Origin: Anaerolineales bacterium
GTDB lineage: Bacteria; Chloroflexota; Anaerolineae; Anaerolineales; Villigracilaceae
Reading direction: 5' to 3'
DNA length: 35,138 nt
Assembly (NCBI GenBank): GCA_014860805.1
Contig: JACZJB010000169.1
Location: forward strand, 1 to 35,138
In this document: positions 17,312 through 26,657 of the stretch, in pieces
Layout: the number at the start of each line of letters is the position of its first letter
Numbering within the stretch: position 1 is the stretch's first letter
Notes under the pieces: model-generated
The model's input: the letters and a program-made list of their open reading frames with translations, nothing else
The model's database searches: none
What the model was told of the DNA's origin: nothing
Made by a program: the position numbers and the translations under genes

Positions 17312-19888
17312 ATGAAAAAAGCAGGCAAACTGATCGGGAAGATTCTGATCGGGGGGTTGATTCTTGCGCTTATTTCGGCAGGGGGAGGTTTTTATTATTT
17401 CAAGGGCTACCTGCCAAATAAAGTAGCCAAAGAATCCTTTCCGCAAATTGACGGGGAGATAAAAGTGGATGGTCTCGATGCAAAAGTGGATGTATACCGG
17501 GATGGCATGGGCATTCCGCACATTTACGCAGCCACCTCGCACGATTTGTTTTTCGCGCAAGGCTATGTTCACGCACAGGAACGTTTCTGGCAAATGGATG
17601 CCTGGAGACATATCGGGTCTGGCACACTTTCGGAAATGTTCGGCGAGGGACAGGTAAAAACCGACTCCTTCCTCCGCACACTTGGCTGGAAAAACGTGGC
17701 GGAACAGGAGTGGGAACAACTCTCCCCGCAAGCTAAAGCAATTGCCCAAGCCTACACAGACGGCGTGAACGCCTATCTTAAAGATCATAATGGCACTGCT
17801 GCAAGCCTTGAATATGCAGTCGTTGGGTTGCTCAGCCCGGATTACAAAATAGAGCCGTGGACACCGGTCAACTCCCTGACCTGGGGCAAAGCCATGGCAT
17901 GGGACTTGGGCGGAAACATGGATGACGAGATCCAGCGAGCCATCTTGCTCAAGACTCTTACGCCGCAGCAATTGGCAGAGCTTTTTCCTGAGTACCCAGC
18001 CGATTATCCAGTGATCGTTCCGACCATCGGCGAAAATGCGGCCAACATTGAAACTCAGCCGTCAAACGCCGCTGCGACCTTTGAATTCGCATCCCTGAAT
18101 TTTCAACCCGTTGCAGATAATCTTTCCCTGCTTGAAGATGTACTTGGTCCCACCGTCCCGGATATCGGCTCAAATAGCTGGGCGGTTTCAGGCAAGTTGA
18201 CTACCACCGGCCAACCACTACTTGCAAATGACATGCATCTCGGCATTCAAATGCCCTCCATTTGGTTTCAAAATTCCCTGCACTGTATGCCCAAATCAGA
18301 CGCCTGCCCATTCGAAGTAACCGGCTTCTCATTTGCGGGTGTGCCAGGCATTGTTGCAGGGCACAACGACCGTATCGCCTGGGGCTTCACCAATCTTGGT
18401 CCCGATGTGCAGGATCTTTTCATCGAAAAAGTTAACCCTGAAAATCCCAACCAATACGAAGTGGACGGAAAATGGGTGGACTTTGAAACCCGCAAGGAAA
18501 TCATCAACGTGGTCGGCGGCGAATCAGTTGAGATCACTGTTCGTATTTCAAGGCATGGCCCCATCATCTCCGATACATACGGTCCTCTCAAAGATGATGT
18601 AGATCCCAAAGATCCAGAAGCAGTTCCTTTCAAGGATGAAGCGGGAATCGACCTTCCTCAAAACTATGCTGTCGCTCTCGCATGGACGGCTCTGACTCCA
18701 AACACTCCATTTGAAGCTCTTTGGGGTTTTGACCGCGCCCAAAACTGGGAAGAGTTCCGCGCTGCAGCCCGCATGTGGTCAGTGCCTGCTCAAAATCTAC
18801 TTTACGCAGATGTGGATGGAAACATTGGCTATCAAACCCCGGGCACCATCCCGATCCGCAAGAACGGCGACGGCACCCTGCCTGTGCCCGGCTGGAACAG
18901 CGAATATGATTGGACGGGCTACATTCCGTTCGATGAACTGCCGTATGCGTTCAATCCAGAAAGCGGTTTCATTGCCACAGCCAACAACCAAGCCAACCCG
19001 CGCGATTATCCATATCTTATTACAAAAGACTGGGATTACGGTCAACGCGCCGCGCGCATTGTGGATTTGATCCAAAACGCGCCCGGCAAGATAGACGCGG
19101 AATACATCAAAAGCATACACGGCGACTCGAAGAGCTTAAACGCCGAAGTCCTTGTGCCAATTTTGCTCTCGCTCAAACTGGACCCGCAACTGGCTTCTGT
19201 CCGAGATCAGTATCTCAGCGAATGGGATTATCAGGAAACCGCGGACTCGAAAGCCACATCCCTTTTCGAGTGGTTCTGGTGGAATTTACTGATGGACACT
19301 TTCAAAGACGATTTGCCAGAGGAGTACTGGCCCGAGGGCGGTTCCCGCTGGTATGTGGTCATGCGCGAGCTGGTTCAACAGTCTGACAGCCCGTGGTGGG
19401 ATGATCAAGCTACCACAGATAAAGTAGAAACGCGCGATGAAATTTTTGTCAGAGCTTTTGAAGAAACCATCACCCAGCTTCAAAAGGAATATGGCAAAGA
19501 CCTTGCCAAACTGCCTGCCTGGGGCGAATTGCACAGCGCCACCTTCCGCAACCAAACTCTCGGCAACTCAGGCATATTCCTGATCGAAGACCTGTTCAAT
19601 CGCGGCCCTTTCATTACTGGCGGCGGCAAGAGCATCGTCAACGCTACGGGTTGGGACCTCGGAGAATCCTTTGAAGTGAACTGGCTGCCCTCCGAGCGCG
19701 AGATCGTTGATTTAAGCAATTTGGATAATTCACTCGCCGTCCATACTACGGGTCAATCAGGCCATGCCTATCATCCGCATTACGACGATATGGCTCCGCT
19801 CTGGGCAAAAGTGGAATACTATCCCATGTGGTGGAATTTAGAATCGGTCATGAATGACAGCGAAGGTCATTTGGTGATGATGCCATAA
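17312..19888 (+). CDS. Penicillin-acylase-family Ntn hydrolase, membrane anchored
   Basis: 858 residues, peptidase family S45. An N-terminal hydrophobic helix (about 9-30) would export and anchor it. The alpha part has VYRDGMGIPHIYA and FAQGYVHAQERFWQMD, as usual. Autocatalytic cleavage is predicted before Ser287 in DIGSNSWAVSG, which becomes the N-terminal nucleophile of the beta chain; LLANDMHLGIQMPS follows, and later GFIATANNQ matches the conserved Asn region. Relatives cleave beta-lactam side chains or acyl-homoserine lactones; the natural substrate here is unknown. GGAGGAG precedes the ATG. It is flanked by terminators on both sides, so probably a single-gene unit. Confidence 0.93.
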   Translation: MKKAGKLIGKILIGGLILALISAGGGFYYFKGYLPNKVAKESFPQIDGEIKVDGLDAKVDVYRDGMGIPHIYAATSHDLFFAQGYVHAQERFWQMDAWRHIGSGTLSEMFGEGQVKTDSFLRTLGWKNVAEQEWEQLSPQAKAIAQAYTDGVNAYLKDHNGTAASLEYAVVGLLSPDYKIEPWTPVNSLTWGKAMAWDLGGNMDDEIQRAILLKTLTPQQLAELFPEYPADYPVIVPTIGENAANIETQPSNAAATFEFASLNFQPVADNLSLLEDVLGPTVPDIGSNSWAVSGKLTTTGQPLLANDMHLGIQMPSIWFQNSLHCMPKSDACPFEVTGFSFAGVPGIVAGHNDRIAWGFTNLGPDVQDLFIEKVNPENPNQYEVDGKWVDFETRKEIINVVGGESVEITVRISRHGPIISDTYGPLKDDVDPKDPEAVPFKDEAGIDLPQNYAVALAWTALTPNTPFEALWGFDRAQNWEEFRAAARMWSVPAQNLLYADVDGNIGYQTPGTIPIRKNGDGTLPVPGWNSEYDWTGYIPFDELPYAFNPESGFIATANNQANPRDYPYLITKDWDYGQRAARIVDLIQNAPGKIDAEYIKSIHGDSKSLNAEVLVPILLSLKLDPQLASVRDQYLSEWDYQETADSKATSLFEWFWWNLLMDTFKDDLPEEYWPEGGSRWYVVMRELVQQSDSPWWDDQATTDKVETRDEIFVRAFEETITQLQKEYGKDLAKLPAWGELHSATFRNQTLGNSGIFLIEDLFNRGPFITGGGKSIVNATGWDLGESFEVNWLPSEREIVDLSNLDNSLAVHTTGQSGHAYHPHYDDMAPLWAKVEYYPMWWNLESVMNDSEGHLVMMP

Positions 19889-19889
19889 T

Positions 19890-19929
19890 AAAAAGGCGGG
19901 TTGCCCGTTGGGCAACCCGCCTTTTTATT
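19890..19929. terminator. Strong bidirectional terminator
   Basis: AAAAAGGCGGGTTGCCC and GGGCAACCCGCCTTTTT form a perfect 17-bp stem with a 4-nt loop. A-run and U-run flank it on both sides, serving the convergent acylase and DedA genes. Confidence 0.92.
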
Positions 19930-19966
19930 AAATTTTCATGTTTGAATTTGAACCCGACCTGATCTA

Positions 19967-20608
19967 TTACCCCGCCAGTTTTGCTTCTCTTCTTGCCTTT
20001 ATCCATTCAAATACCATGGGCAGGATGGAAACCAAAATGATGACGATGATCACATACTCAAAGTTTTGCTTGACAAAGGGGATATTCCCGAAAAGGTACC
20101 CTGCCAGCGTGAAGAGCAAGACCCAGGTTACACCGCCAACAATGTTGTAAGTAATGAAATATCCGTAGGTCATCTTTCCGATGCCTGCCACAAAAGGCGC
20201 AAAGGTACGGACGATGGGAACAAACCGCGCGAGGAAGATGGCCTTGCCGCCATGTTTCTCAAAAAATGCATGGGTCTTGTCAAGATATTCCTTTTTAATC
20301 CACCTGATGTTGTATGCGCGCGCGCCAAGATAATGTCCAATCGAGTAATTGGCTGTATCGCCCAGGAAGGCGGCTGCGATCAGCAAGCCGATCAATAACC
20401 AGATATTCAGCGACCCCAGAGCGGCAAACGTACCCGCAGCGAACAAAAGCGAATCGCCGGGCAGGAAAGGCATGACAACCAAACCTGTTTCGACGAAAAT
20501 TACCAAGAATAAAATCCCATAGGTCCATAAACCATACTGACCAATGATCGTCTGCAAATGCTCATCCAAATGCAGGAATATATCAATAACCAAGGCTGCA
20601 ATATCCAA
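19967..20608 (-). CDS. DedA-family membrane protein
   Basis: 213 residues. The signature elements are present: FVETGLVVMPFLPGDSLLFA near residues 38-57, and FLARFVPIVRTFAPFVAG with the conserved Arg and Pro residues around 124-142, plus WVLLFTLAGYLFG. Several DedA proteins (UptA) carry undecaprenyl phosphate, the lipid carrier for wall polymers, back across the membrane; others move other phospholipids. It lies 17 bp downstream of the DUF368 gene on the same strand. Confidence 0.93.
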   Translation of the reverse strand: MDIAALVIDIFLHLDEHLQTIIGQYGLWTYGILFLVIFVETGLVVMPFLPGDSLLFAAGTFAALGSLNIWLLIGLLIAAAFLGDTANYSIGHYLGARAYNIRWIKKEYLDKTHAFFEKHGGKAIFLARFVPIVRTFAPFVAGIGKMTYGYFITYNIVGGVTWVLLFTLAGYLFGNIPFVKQNFEYVIIVIILVSILPMVFEWIKARREAKLAG

Positions 20609-20625
20609 GGGTTACTCCTTTAATT

Positions 20626-21555
20626 TCAAGAATGATGGGCGGCGACGCGCTGACCAGCAAAATGCTCGATCACCAGCACCAAAACAAAACCAGCCGTCAT
20701 ACAAAAGACAGCCAGCAGTACCTCCAACGTAAAAGCAGAGGGGATAAAATTCGTCTCACGGACAAACGTTTCACTTATCGGTTCAAGAATCTTCCAGGGC
20801 CAAATCTTGCGGATCGAGCCGATCATGAAACCGGTAAGAATGGCCACCACCAAATCGTGGTTCTTGTTCAACATCCAGCGCAGCAAACGCACAAAACCAA
20901 GCAGCCCGACCACCGCTCCCAGTCCTACCAACGCAATTGTGAGGATATCCAGATTCTTGACCGCCTCCAACACAAAACGATATTTACCCAAAAGCACCAG
21001 AATAAACGCGCCTGATATTCCCGGCAGGATCATGGCGCAAATTGCAACCGCCCCGCTCAGAAAAAGAAGCAGGGGTGTGTGAGGAGTTTCAGATGGGGTT
21101 AGCCCCACCAAAATGAACGCCGCGACCGTGGCTGCAATTGCTGCTGCGATATTGAAAATAGTCCACTTTGAAACACGCTTGCGGACAACAATGATCGAAG
21201 CAATGATCAAACCGAAGAAAAAAGCCCAAACAAATACAGGGGAGTTTTCAAGAGCCCAGTGCAGGGCGTTTGCAAGTGTGAGCACTGCCGTGCCAATACC
21301 CAGAACGAGCGCCAGCAAAAATCGCCAGGGAAATTCGTGGAAAATATCACGCCACTTAAAAGTTAGGATGCGGCGGAAAAAGTTCATGTCCACGGCGTGG
21401 ATGGCATCCAAAAGTTCATCGTAAATCCCTAAAATAAAGGCCATCGTGCCGCCTGAAACGCCGGGGACTACGTCTGCCGCGCCCATAAAGAATCCGCGCA
21501 CGCTGATCCAAAAATAATCCAACAGAGTCCTGTTTTTGATTGTTTTTTCTTCCAT
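20626..21555 (-). CDS. DUF368 family protein, probable polyprenyl-phosphate translocase
   Basis: 309 residues from ATG 21555; a GTG codon immediately before gives a one-residue longer option. Characteristic motifs are GAADVVPGVSGGTMAFILGIYD near the N terminus and a matching second half IMLPGISGAFILVLLGKYR (written CAMILPGISGAF in the protein), as in the inverted-repeat fold, with about eight membrane helices. DUF368 proteins (PopT) were shown to recycle undecaprenyl phosphate. It is followed by the DedA gene 17 bp away. Confidence 0.92.
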   Translation of the reverse strand: MEEKTIKNRTLLDYFWISVRGFFMGAADVVPGVSGGTMAFILGIYDELLDAIHAVDMNFFRRILTFKWRDIFHEFPWRFLLALVLGIGTAVLTLANALHWALENSPVFVWAFFFGLIIASIIVVRKRVSKWTIFNIAAAIAATVAAFILVGLTPSETPHTPLLLFLSGAVAICAMILPGISGAFILVLLGKYRFVLEAVKNLDILTIALVGLGAVVGLLGFVRLLRWMLNKNHDLVVAILTGFMIGSIRKIWPWKILEPISETFVRETNFIPSAFTLEVLLAVFCMTAGFVLVLVIEHFAGQRVAAHHS

Positions 21556-21639
21556 CACTTAATAACTCTCTTTCATAAAGTTCACTTTTTGTCACAAGTT
21601 TAAATTCAGCAAAAGCCGCATCAGCTACAACGGGCGCTG

Positions 21640-21645
21640 ATTATA
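21640..21645 (-). promoter_or_regulatory. Candidate -10 box for the DUF368-DedA pair
   Basis: TATAAT on the minus strand overlaps the TAA stop of the upstream small membrane protein gene. It lies about 85 bases ahead of the DUF368 start, in the only sizeable gap of this block. No clear -35 is visible. Confidence 0.35.
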
Positions 21646-21919
21646 CACTGCTTTCTTTTTTCGATTCGATGCGGCTCAACCAATCGCCAATTGCAAGAGA
21701 CAAAACGCTTCCAATCACTCCCATACCGATATCCAACACCCCAAACATGAACAGTCTCCATCCAAAAGCCATGCTTCCCCACTGCCCGAGCGCAAAGCCG
21801 AGAATGCTCATGCCCAGGTACAAAAGCAGGCGCGAGCCGCTGCCGCCGCGTAAAACGTGGAAGAGAAAGCCAATCAACAGGGCAATTGCCAGCCCTAACA
21901 AAACGACTGGAAGCGTCAT
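21641..21919 (-). CDS. Small three-helix membrane protein
   Basis: 92 residues with three hydrophobic stretches (about 3-22, 30-50 and 57-80) and a charged tail (SRIESKKESSV). Gly-rich helices and the RGGSGSRLLLYLG turn look like GlsB/transglycosylase-associated small membrane proteins, but the resemblance is weak and I do not assign a family. It starts 6 bases after the stop of the S9 peptidase gene, implying co-transcription. Confidence 0.7.
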   Translation of the reverse strand: MTLPVVLLGLAIALLIGFLFHVLRGGSGSRLLLYLGMSILGFALGQWGSMAFGWRLFMFGVLDIGMGVIGSVLSLAIGDWLSRIESKKESSV

Positions 21920-21925
21920 TTCTAT

Positions 21926-23836
21926 TTACGGTTTGAGGTGTTTCGTGAAGAAATCCGTAATGGCGTTGTAGCAGGTGACGCGATTCTCGTACTTCAGCAC
22001 ATCGTGCCCTTCATCCTCAAAGACTAATAATTCGATCTGCTTGCCTTTCTTCTTCAACTGACGGACGAGGTCTTCCGACTCAGCCGCTACCACGCGTGGG
22101 TCGTTGCGTCCCTGAATGACGAGCATGGGCGCCGCCATGTTGTGCAAGTGCGTCTTCGGCGAGCGCTCGATCAAGTCGGCGCGTTCCGCTGGAATAGCGG
22201 GGTCGCCAATAGAGATCTTGAAGTAGGGCTTCCATGTTTCAGGAATACGTTCAGAGAAGGTGATCAAATCATACGGACCAAACATATCGCAGGAGGCCTT
22301 CCACAAGTCAGGGTGCTTGCCTGCCTGCATCAAGGTCATGTAGCCGCCATAGGAGCGACCCACAACCGCTGCGCGTTTGACATCCACACGTTTGTCTTTT
22401 GGCAGAACCTTCATCATCGCATGGACGTGATCAAGGCGGTCCTGACCGCCCCAGTCTCGGTCTACGTGCTTGACATATTTCAAGCCGTAACCCGTGGAAC
22501 CGCGCACATTCGGCACGAAGACGGCAAATCCGCGCAAAGTGAGGAACTGGATCAACGGCATGGAAAACCACGCGAAGTCTGGGCGTTCCTGTCCTTGCGG
22601 CCCGCCATGGATGTAATACACAATCGGACGCGGACCTTTGAATCCCAGCGCCTTGGCAGGCAGGTACATGCGCGCTGAAACGCGGAGCCCATCGTGAGAG
22701 ATGAAGGAAGCGTCTTCGCCTTTGGATAAATGAGAATCGGGGATGCCGAGGATCTTTTCGTTCGTGTGCAAAGAAAGGTCATTGCGCTTTGAGCCTTCGA
22801 TCATATAGATCTGCGTCGGCGATGTGGCGGTGGAGAAAGAGAAAGTGAAGACATCCTCTCTGGCGTCGTAATCCATGTGCTCCAACATGCCGCCGTCGAA
22901 GGGTTCTTCACCCACGAGAACATACTTGAGATTCATGACAAGTTTTGCTTCGTCAAAAATCCCTTCGTATGCCCATGAGCAGGCATCAATATTAAAAGTA
23001 ACAAGGTAACGATCATCTTTCAAGTGGACGATGTTTTCCATCTCGCCCGCACCCGTATGAGCCACGCCTTTCAGCTTGATCGGCTGCATCTCGCCAGGCT
23101 TCTTAAGGTTGATATAACCGAGGCCGAAGGTATCTTCAAAAACAGCAGACATCACAATGACGCCTTTTCCGCTTTTTGAAAACACAGCATTGCCAAGTCC
23201 ATTCAACTGGACCTGCTCGCCCGCCTTGCGTTTTTCCAAGGGTTTGCCATACAACAGAGTCTTCTTGCCTTTGACCCACGAATACAACACCCCATCCCCT
23301 ACTCCATAGCCTGTGCCAAGTAAAAGTTTGGAATGATCTTTGTTGTGCGCAGATACACCGAATCCCCATTCGCTTTCAGCAATCTTTGTCAGTTTGCCTG
23401 TTTTTAAATCACCGCGATACGTTTCATTCATTGGCTTGTCGCGTCGTTCGGCCAATAGATATACAACTGCTTTTTCACGGTCACACTCGCCCAAATGGAC
23501 GCGGTAATTCTTGAAGAAATTATTGAAGGCTGGCTCGGGGAAACCGCCATCCAATGAGATCGTCATCGGCTGATAATTTTCATCGCCGTCGTTATCGACC
23601 ATCACCAAAATCTTGTTCAATTCAGGAAAGACATAAAACGAATGACCGCCGATCAAATGCGGGTTCTGCAGGGCGATGTTTGGCGGAAGCAAAGGCTCCG
23701 GCACACTGCCGCCATAGAACATGGCGTACAAACTCAAGTGCCCGGAAAGATTGCTCAAAAAGTAAATGCGCTCATCCGCGAATTGCGGCACAACAAACAA
23801 ACGGGCAGACATCAGTGATTCAATACGATAGTTCAT
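21926..23836 (-). CDS. S9 family prolyl-oligopeptidase-type serine peptidase
   Basis: 636 residues. An N-terminal beta-propeller (about 1-370, with LSGHLSLYAM and similar blades) precedes an alpha/beta-hydrolase domain. The catalytic triad is visible: Ser495 in GRSYGGYMT, Asp579 in GRNDPRV, and His611 in EDEGHDV. YYIHGGPQGQ marks the oxyanion-hole region. No signal peptide is seen, so a cytoplasmic peptidase acting on short peptides, as in acylaminoacyl peptidases, is likely. AAGGAG precedes the ATG. It follows mnmA by 70 bp. Confidence 0.93.
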   Translation of the reverse strand: MNYRIESLMSARLFVVPQFADERIYFLSNLSGHLSLYAMFYGGSVPEPLLPPNIALQNPHLIGGHSFYVFPELNKILVMVDNDGDENYQPMTISLDGGFPEPAFNNFFKNYRVHLGECDREKAVVYLLAERRDKPMNETYRGDLKTGKLTKIAESEWGFGVSAHNKDHSKLLLGTGYGVGDGVLYSWVKGKKTLLYGKPLEKRKAGEQVQLNGLGNAVFSKSGKGVIVMSAVFEDTFGLGYINLKKPGEMQPIKLKGVAHTGAGEMENIVHLKDDRYLVTFNIDACSWAYEGIFDEAKLVMNLKYVLVGEEPFDGGMLEHMDYDAREDVFTFSFSTATSPTQIYMIEGSKRNDLSLHTNEKILGIPDSHLSKGEDASFISHDGLRVSARMYLPAKALGFKGPRPIVYYIHGGPQGQERPDFAWFSMPLIQFLTLRGFAVFVPNVRGSTGYGLKYVKHVDRDWGGQDRLDHVHAMMKVLPKDKRVDVKRAAVVGRSYGGYMTLMQAGKHPDLWKASCDMFGPYDLITFSERIPETWKPYFKISIGDPAIPAERADLIERSPKTHLHNMAAPMLVIQGRNDPRVVAAESEDLVRQLKKKGKQIELLVFEDEGHDVLKYENRVTCYNAITDFFTKHLKP

Positions 23837-23906
23837 GAAAATCTCCTTTTAGGTTTTGAAAATTCCTTTAAATCGACTATCACAACCTGACTACACGCAA
23901 GGCGTT

Positions 23907-24974
23907 TTATCGGATGATTCCACCGCCCAACATCACTTCGCCTTGATAGAAGACTGCCGCCTGACCTGCTGTGGCATCCCGAACAGGCGCATCAAACTTA
24001 ACCGAAGCCTGATTCCCTTCCATTGGGCTGACCAGCGCTTCGACCTCTTTCGCTGTGTAGCGAATCTTCACTTCGGCACGGAAAGGTTCACTCGGCATTT
24101 CACCATCCATCCAGTTGACATCACGCGCGATGATCTCAGTCACGCCAAGTTCATCCTGCGTGCCAACCACGAGCGCATTGCTTGACGAATTTTTGCCAAG
24201 CACAAAAAGCGGCACGGGGGATGCAATCCCCAATCCCTTGCGTTGACCGATGGTGTAATTCGCCAAGCCGTTATGCTCACCGATCACTTTGCCATCCCGC
24301 GTGACGATCTCGCCAGGCTTCAACATCTCTGCGGCGTTGCGCTGCAGGAAACCGCGATAATCTTCTCCAGCGAGAAAGCACAAGTCTTGAGAATCTGCCC
24401 TCGAAGCAGTCGGCAGGCCAAAGTCCGCAGCGAGGCGCCGTATTTCGGGCTTGGGATACTCCCCCACAGGAAAAAGTGCATGGGCAAGTTTATCCTGCGT
24501 TAAGACATGCAAAACATACGATTGATCTTTGGAATGATCGACCGCACGCAGTAAATTATGTTTCCCATTTTCGGCTTTTTGTAATCTGACATAATGCCCA
24601 GTTGCCATATATTCCGCCCCCAAGGCCAACGCATGATTGAGTAAGAACGTCCAGCGAATTTGACGATTGCACAACAGACACGGATTCGGCGTTTCGCCAC
24701 GCGCATACCCATCCAGAAAATATTGCACAACGGTTTCCTTGAAAACATCCTTCGCGTCGATCACGTAAAATGGAATATCAAGGATGCCCGCCACACGGCG
24801 AGCCTGTGCCATCGCATCTGGCGTGCAGCAGCGATTGGACTCTTCCTTGCCAGGTTCGGACCAAAGACGAAGCATCATACCGGTAACGTCATAGCCCTGC
24901 TGCTTGAGCAGAGCCGCTGCAACAGATGAATCCACACCGCCAGACATGGCGACAACAACCTTTTCTTTTACCAT
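23907..24974 (-). CDS. mnmA: tRNA-specific 2-thiouridylase MnmA
   Basis: 355 residues from ATG 24974; an in-frame codon 39 bases upstream would add a poorly matching N-terminal tail. The N-terminal ATP pyrophosphatase loop is SGGVDSSVAAAL (11-22). The two catalytic cysteines are Cys102 (PNPCLLCNRQ) and Cys199 (SQDLCFLAG). The C-terminal part carries the usual beta-barrel and QAAVFYQGEVMLGGG ending. It inserts sulfur at the wobble uridine of Lys, Glu and Gln tRNAs, which supports accurate decoding. First gene of the minus-strand block, divergent from the amidohydrolase gene. Confidence 0.96.
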   Translation of the reverse strand: MVKEKVVVAMSGGVDSSVAAALLKQQGYDVTGMMLRLWSEPGKEESNRCCTPDAMAQARRVAGILDIPFYVIDAKDVFKETVVQYFLDGYARGETPNPCLLCNRQIRWTFLLNHALALGAEYMATGHYVRLQKAENGKHNLLRAVDHSKDQSYVLHVLTQDKLAHALFPVGEYPKPEIRRLAADFGLPTASRADSQDLCFLAGEDYRGFLQRNAAEMLKPGEIVTRDGKVIGEHNGLANYTIGQRKGLGIASPVPLFVLGKNSSSNALVVGTQDELGVTEIIARDVNWMDGEMPSEPFRAEVKIRYTAKEVEALVSPMEGNQASVKFDAPVRDATAGQAAVFYQGEVMLGGGIIR

Positions 24975-24984
24975 TATGATTGCG

Positions 24985-24990
24985 ATTATA
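24985..24990 (-). promoter_or_regulatory. Candidate -10 box for mnmA
   Basis: TATAAT on the minus strand only 10 bases upstream of the chosen ATG. If used, the RNA would start within a few bases of the start codon, giving a nearly leaderless message. No Shine-Dalgarno is seen. Confidence 0.4.
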
Positions 24991-24996
24991 AACCAC

Positions 24997-25025
24997 TTGC
25001 CTTCACACCTCACTTAATGTATATT
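24997..25025 (+). promoter_or_regulatory. Candidate sigma-70-type promoter of the amidohydrolase gene
   Basis: TTGCCT (24997-25002) and TATATT (25020-25025) are separated by exactly 17 bases. The predicted start near 25032 leaves a leader of under 30 bases that holds the AAGGAG site. This is the best two-box promoter in the window. Confidence 0.6.
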
Positions 25026-25059
25026 CGATAAAACATCGAGAAAACAAGGAGAGAGAGGC

Positions 25060-26652
25060 ATGGCTACCATGGCGGATTTTGTTATTGAGAACGCAAGAAT
25101 TTTCACCAGCGACGAGAAGAAGCCGCACGCAGAGGCTTTGGCTGTAAAAGGCAACAAGATCGTTTTTGTGGGGGCGAATGAAGAAGTAAAGCAATTCAAG
25201 GATTCAAACACGCAAGTTATTGATGGACAGGGACGTACCGTCACCCCTGGTTTCATCGACTCGCATTTTCATTTATTGTGGGGCGCCATTTCAATGGGCG
25301 GCGCACAATTGTACGATGCCAAAAACCTCGACGATGTAAAGCAGGTACTGCAAACATTTGCCGCCGAAAACAAAACCAATGAATGGGTGGACGGGCGTGG
25401 GATTAAATATGACATTATCTCGAACCGCCAGGAACTGGACACAATCGTTTCTGACAAGCCCGTTTACATCAACGCATATGACGGTCACACATCCTGGGCA
25501 AACACGAAAGCACTGGAGATCGCTGGCATTTTACAGCCCGGTGTGGATGCTCCCGGCGTGGGGATGATCGTCCGCGATGAAAACGGACTCGCCACAGGAG
25601 AACTGCGCGAGACGGCGATGGGGCTTGTCTCCGATCTCATCCCTGAACCCAGTGATGCCCGCAAGCGTGAACTGCTAAAGATGACGATCAAAAAGATCAA
25701 CGCAACAGGCGTGACGGGTGTCCATAACATGAATGGCGACATGGAAGAGTTAATGTTCTATGCCGCGCTTGAAGATGCGGGCGAATTGTCTTTGCGCGTG
25801 TACGTTCCGTATCACATCAAACCTGAAACAACCGAAGAAATGGTCAAAAAAGAAGCCGCCGAAATGGCAAAGGTGCAAGGTGACTTTGCGCGCGGCGGTG
25901 CGGCCAAATTCTTTATGGACGGGGTTTGGGAATCGTACACGGCGCTCAATGTGGAGCCTTATGCCGATAACCCTGAAGCCAAACCCGATGGCATTTACTC
26001 GCTCGAACATTTCACACGCATGGCAGAGTTGTGCGACAAAATGGGGTTGCAGATATTCGTCCATTGCTGCGGAGATGGCGCAGTGAGGCGAACGCTCGAT
26101 GGTTACGAGGCAGTTCAAAAGATAAATGGGAAGCGGGACAGCCGCCATCGCGTGGAACACATCGAGGTCTATCATCCCGATGACCTGCCGCGCTTCAAGC
26201 AGCTTGGCGTACTCCCGTCCATGCAGACCAGCCATGCGCCGTTCAGCATTTCCGAAGGTGACGTGTGGCCCGCGCGTGTCGGTGAGCGGCGCTGGCCATT
26301 GTCCTTTGCATGGCGCGACATCAAAAACGCAGGCAACAACATTGCCTTTGGCAGCGACTGGCCCGTAGCTCCATACGATCCCATGATCAACCTGCATGTT
26401 GGCATGAACCGTGAAAAATGGAATCCCAATGACCCCGACCAGACATTGACGTTGGAAGAGATCATCATAGGTTATACCCGCGACGCGGCATACGCTGAGT
26501 TCAAGGAAAATGAAAAAGGCCAGATCAAAGAAGGTTATCTAGCGGATATGGTGCTGTTCTCACATGATTTGTTCGCATTAGATCCAAAAGAGATCATGAC
26601 GGCAAAACCTGTCATGACGGTTGTGGATGGCAAGGTTGTATTTGAAGCGTAA
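25060..26652 (+). CDS. YtcJ-like amidohydrolase
   Basis: 530 residues of the amidohydrolase_3 group. Metal ligands and framework are visible: DSHFH (His69 and His71), VHCCGDGA, HRVEHIEVY and FGSDWPV, with the C-terminal beta part ending in VVDGKVVF. These cytoplasmic metal-dependent hydrolases act on amide or related bonds of diverse small molecules; the substrate cannot be read from sequence. AAGGAG supports the ATG at 25060, though another ATG nine bases on is possible. It precedes a peptide-type ABC transporter on the same strand, so a transported peptide or amide could be its substrate (inference). Confidence 0.9.
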   Translation: MATMADFVIENARIFTSDEKKPHAEALAVKGNKIVFVGANEEVKQFKDSNTQVIDGQGRTVTPGFIDSHFHLLWGAISMGGAQLYDAKNLDDVKQVLQTFAAENKTNEWVDGRGIKYDIISNRQELDTIVSDKPVYINAYDGHTSWANTKALEIAGILQPGVDAPGVGMIVRDENGLATGELRETAMGLVSDLIPEPSDARKRELLKMTIKKINATGVTGVHNMNGDMEELMFYAALEDAGELSLRVYVPYHIKPETTEEMVKKEAAEMAKVQGDFARGGAAKFFMDGVWESYTALNVEPYADNPEAKPDGIYSLEHFTRMAELCDKMGLQIFVHCCGDGAVRRTLDGYEAVQKINGKRDSRHRVEHIEVYHPDDLPRFKQLGVLPSMQTSHAPFSISEGDVWPARVGERRWPLSFAWRDIKNAGNNIAFGSDWPVAPYDPMINLHVGMNREKWNPNDPDQTLTLEEIIIGYTRDAAYAEFKENEKGQIKEGYLADMVLFSHDLFALDPKEIMTAKPVMTVVDGKVVFEA

Positions 26653-26657
26653 TCGTC

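Noticed and set aside
25750-26397. 215-residue open frame opposite the amidohydrolase
   Set aside because: Antisense to the metal-binding part of the amidohydrolase; no start signal or recognisable domain.
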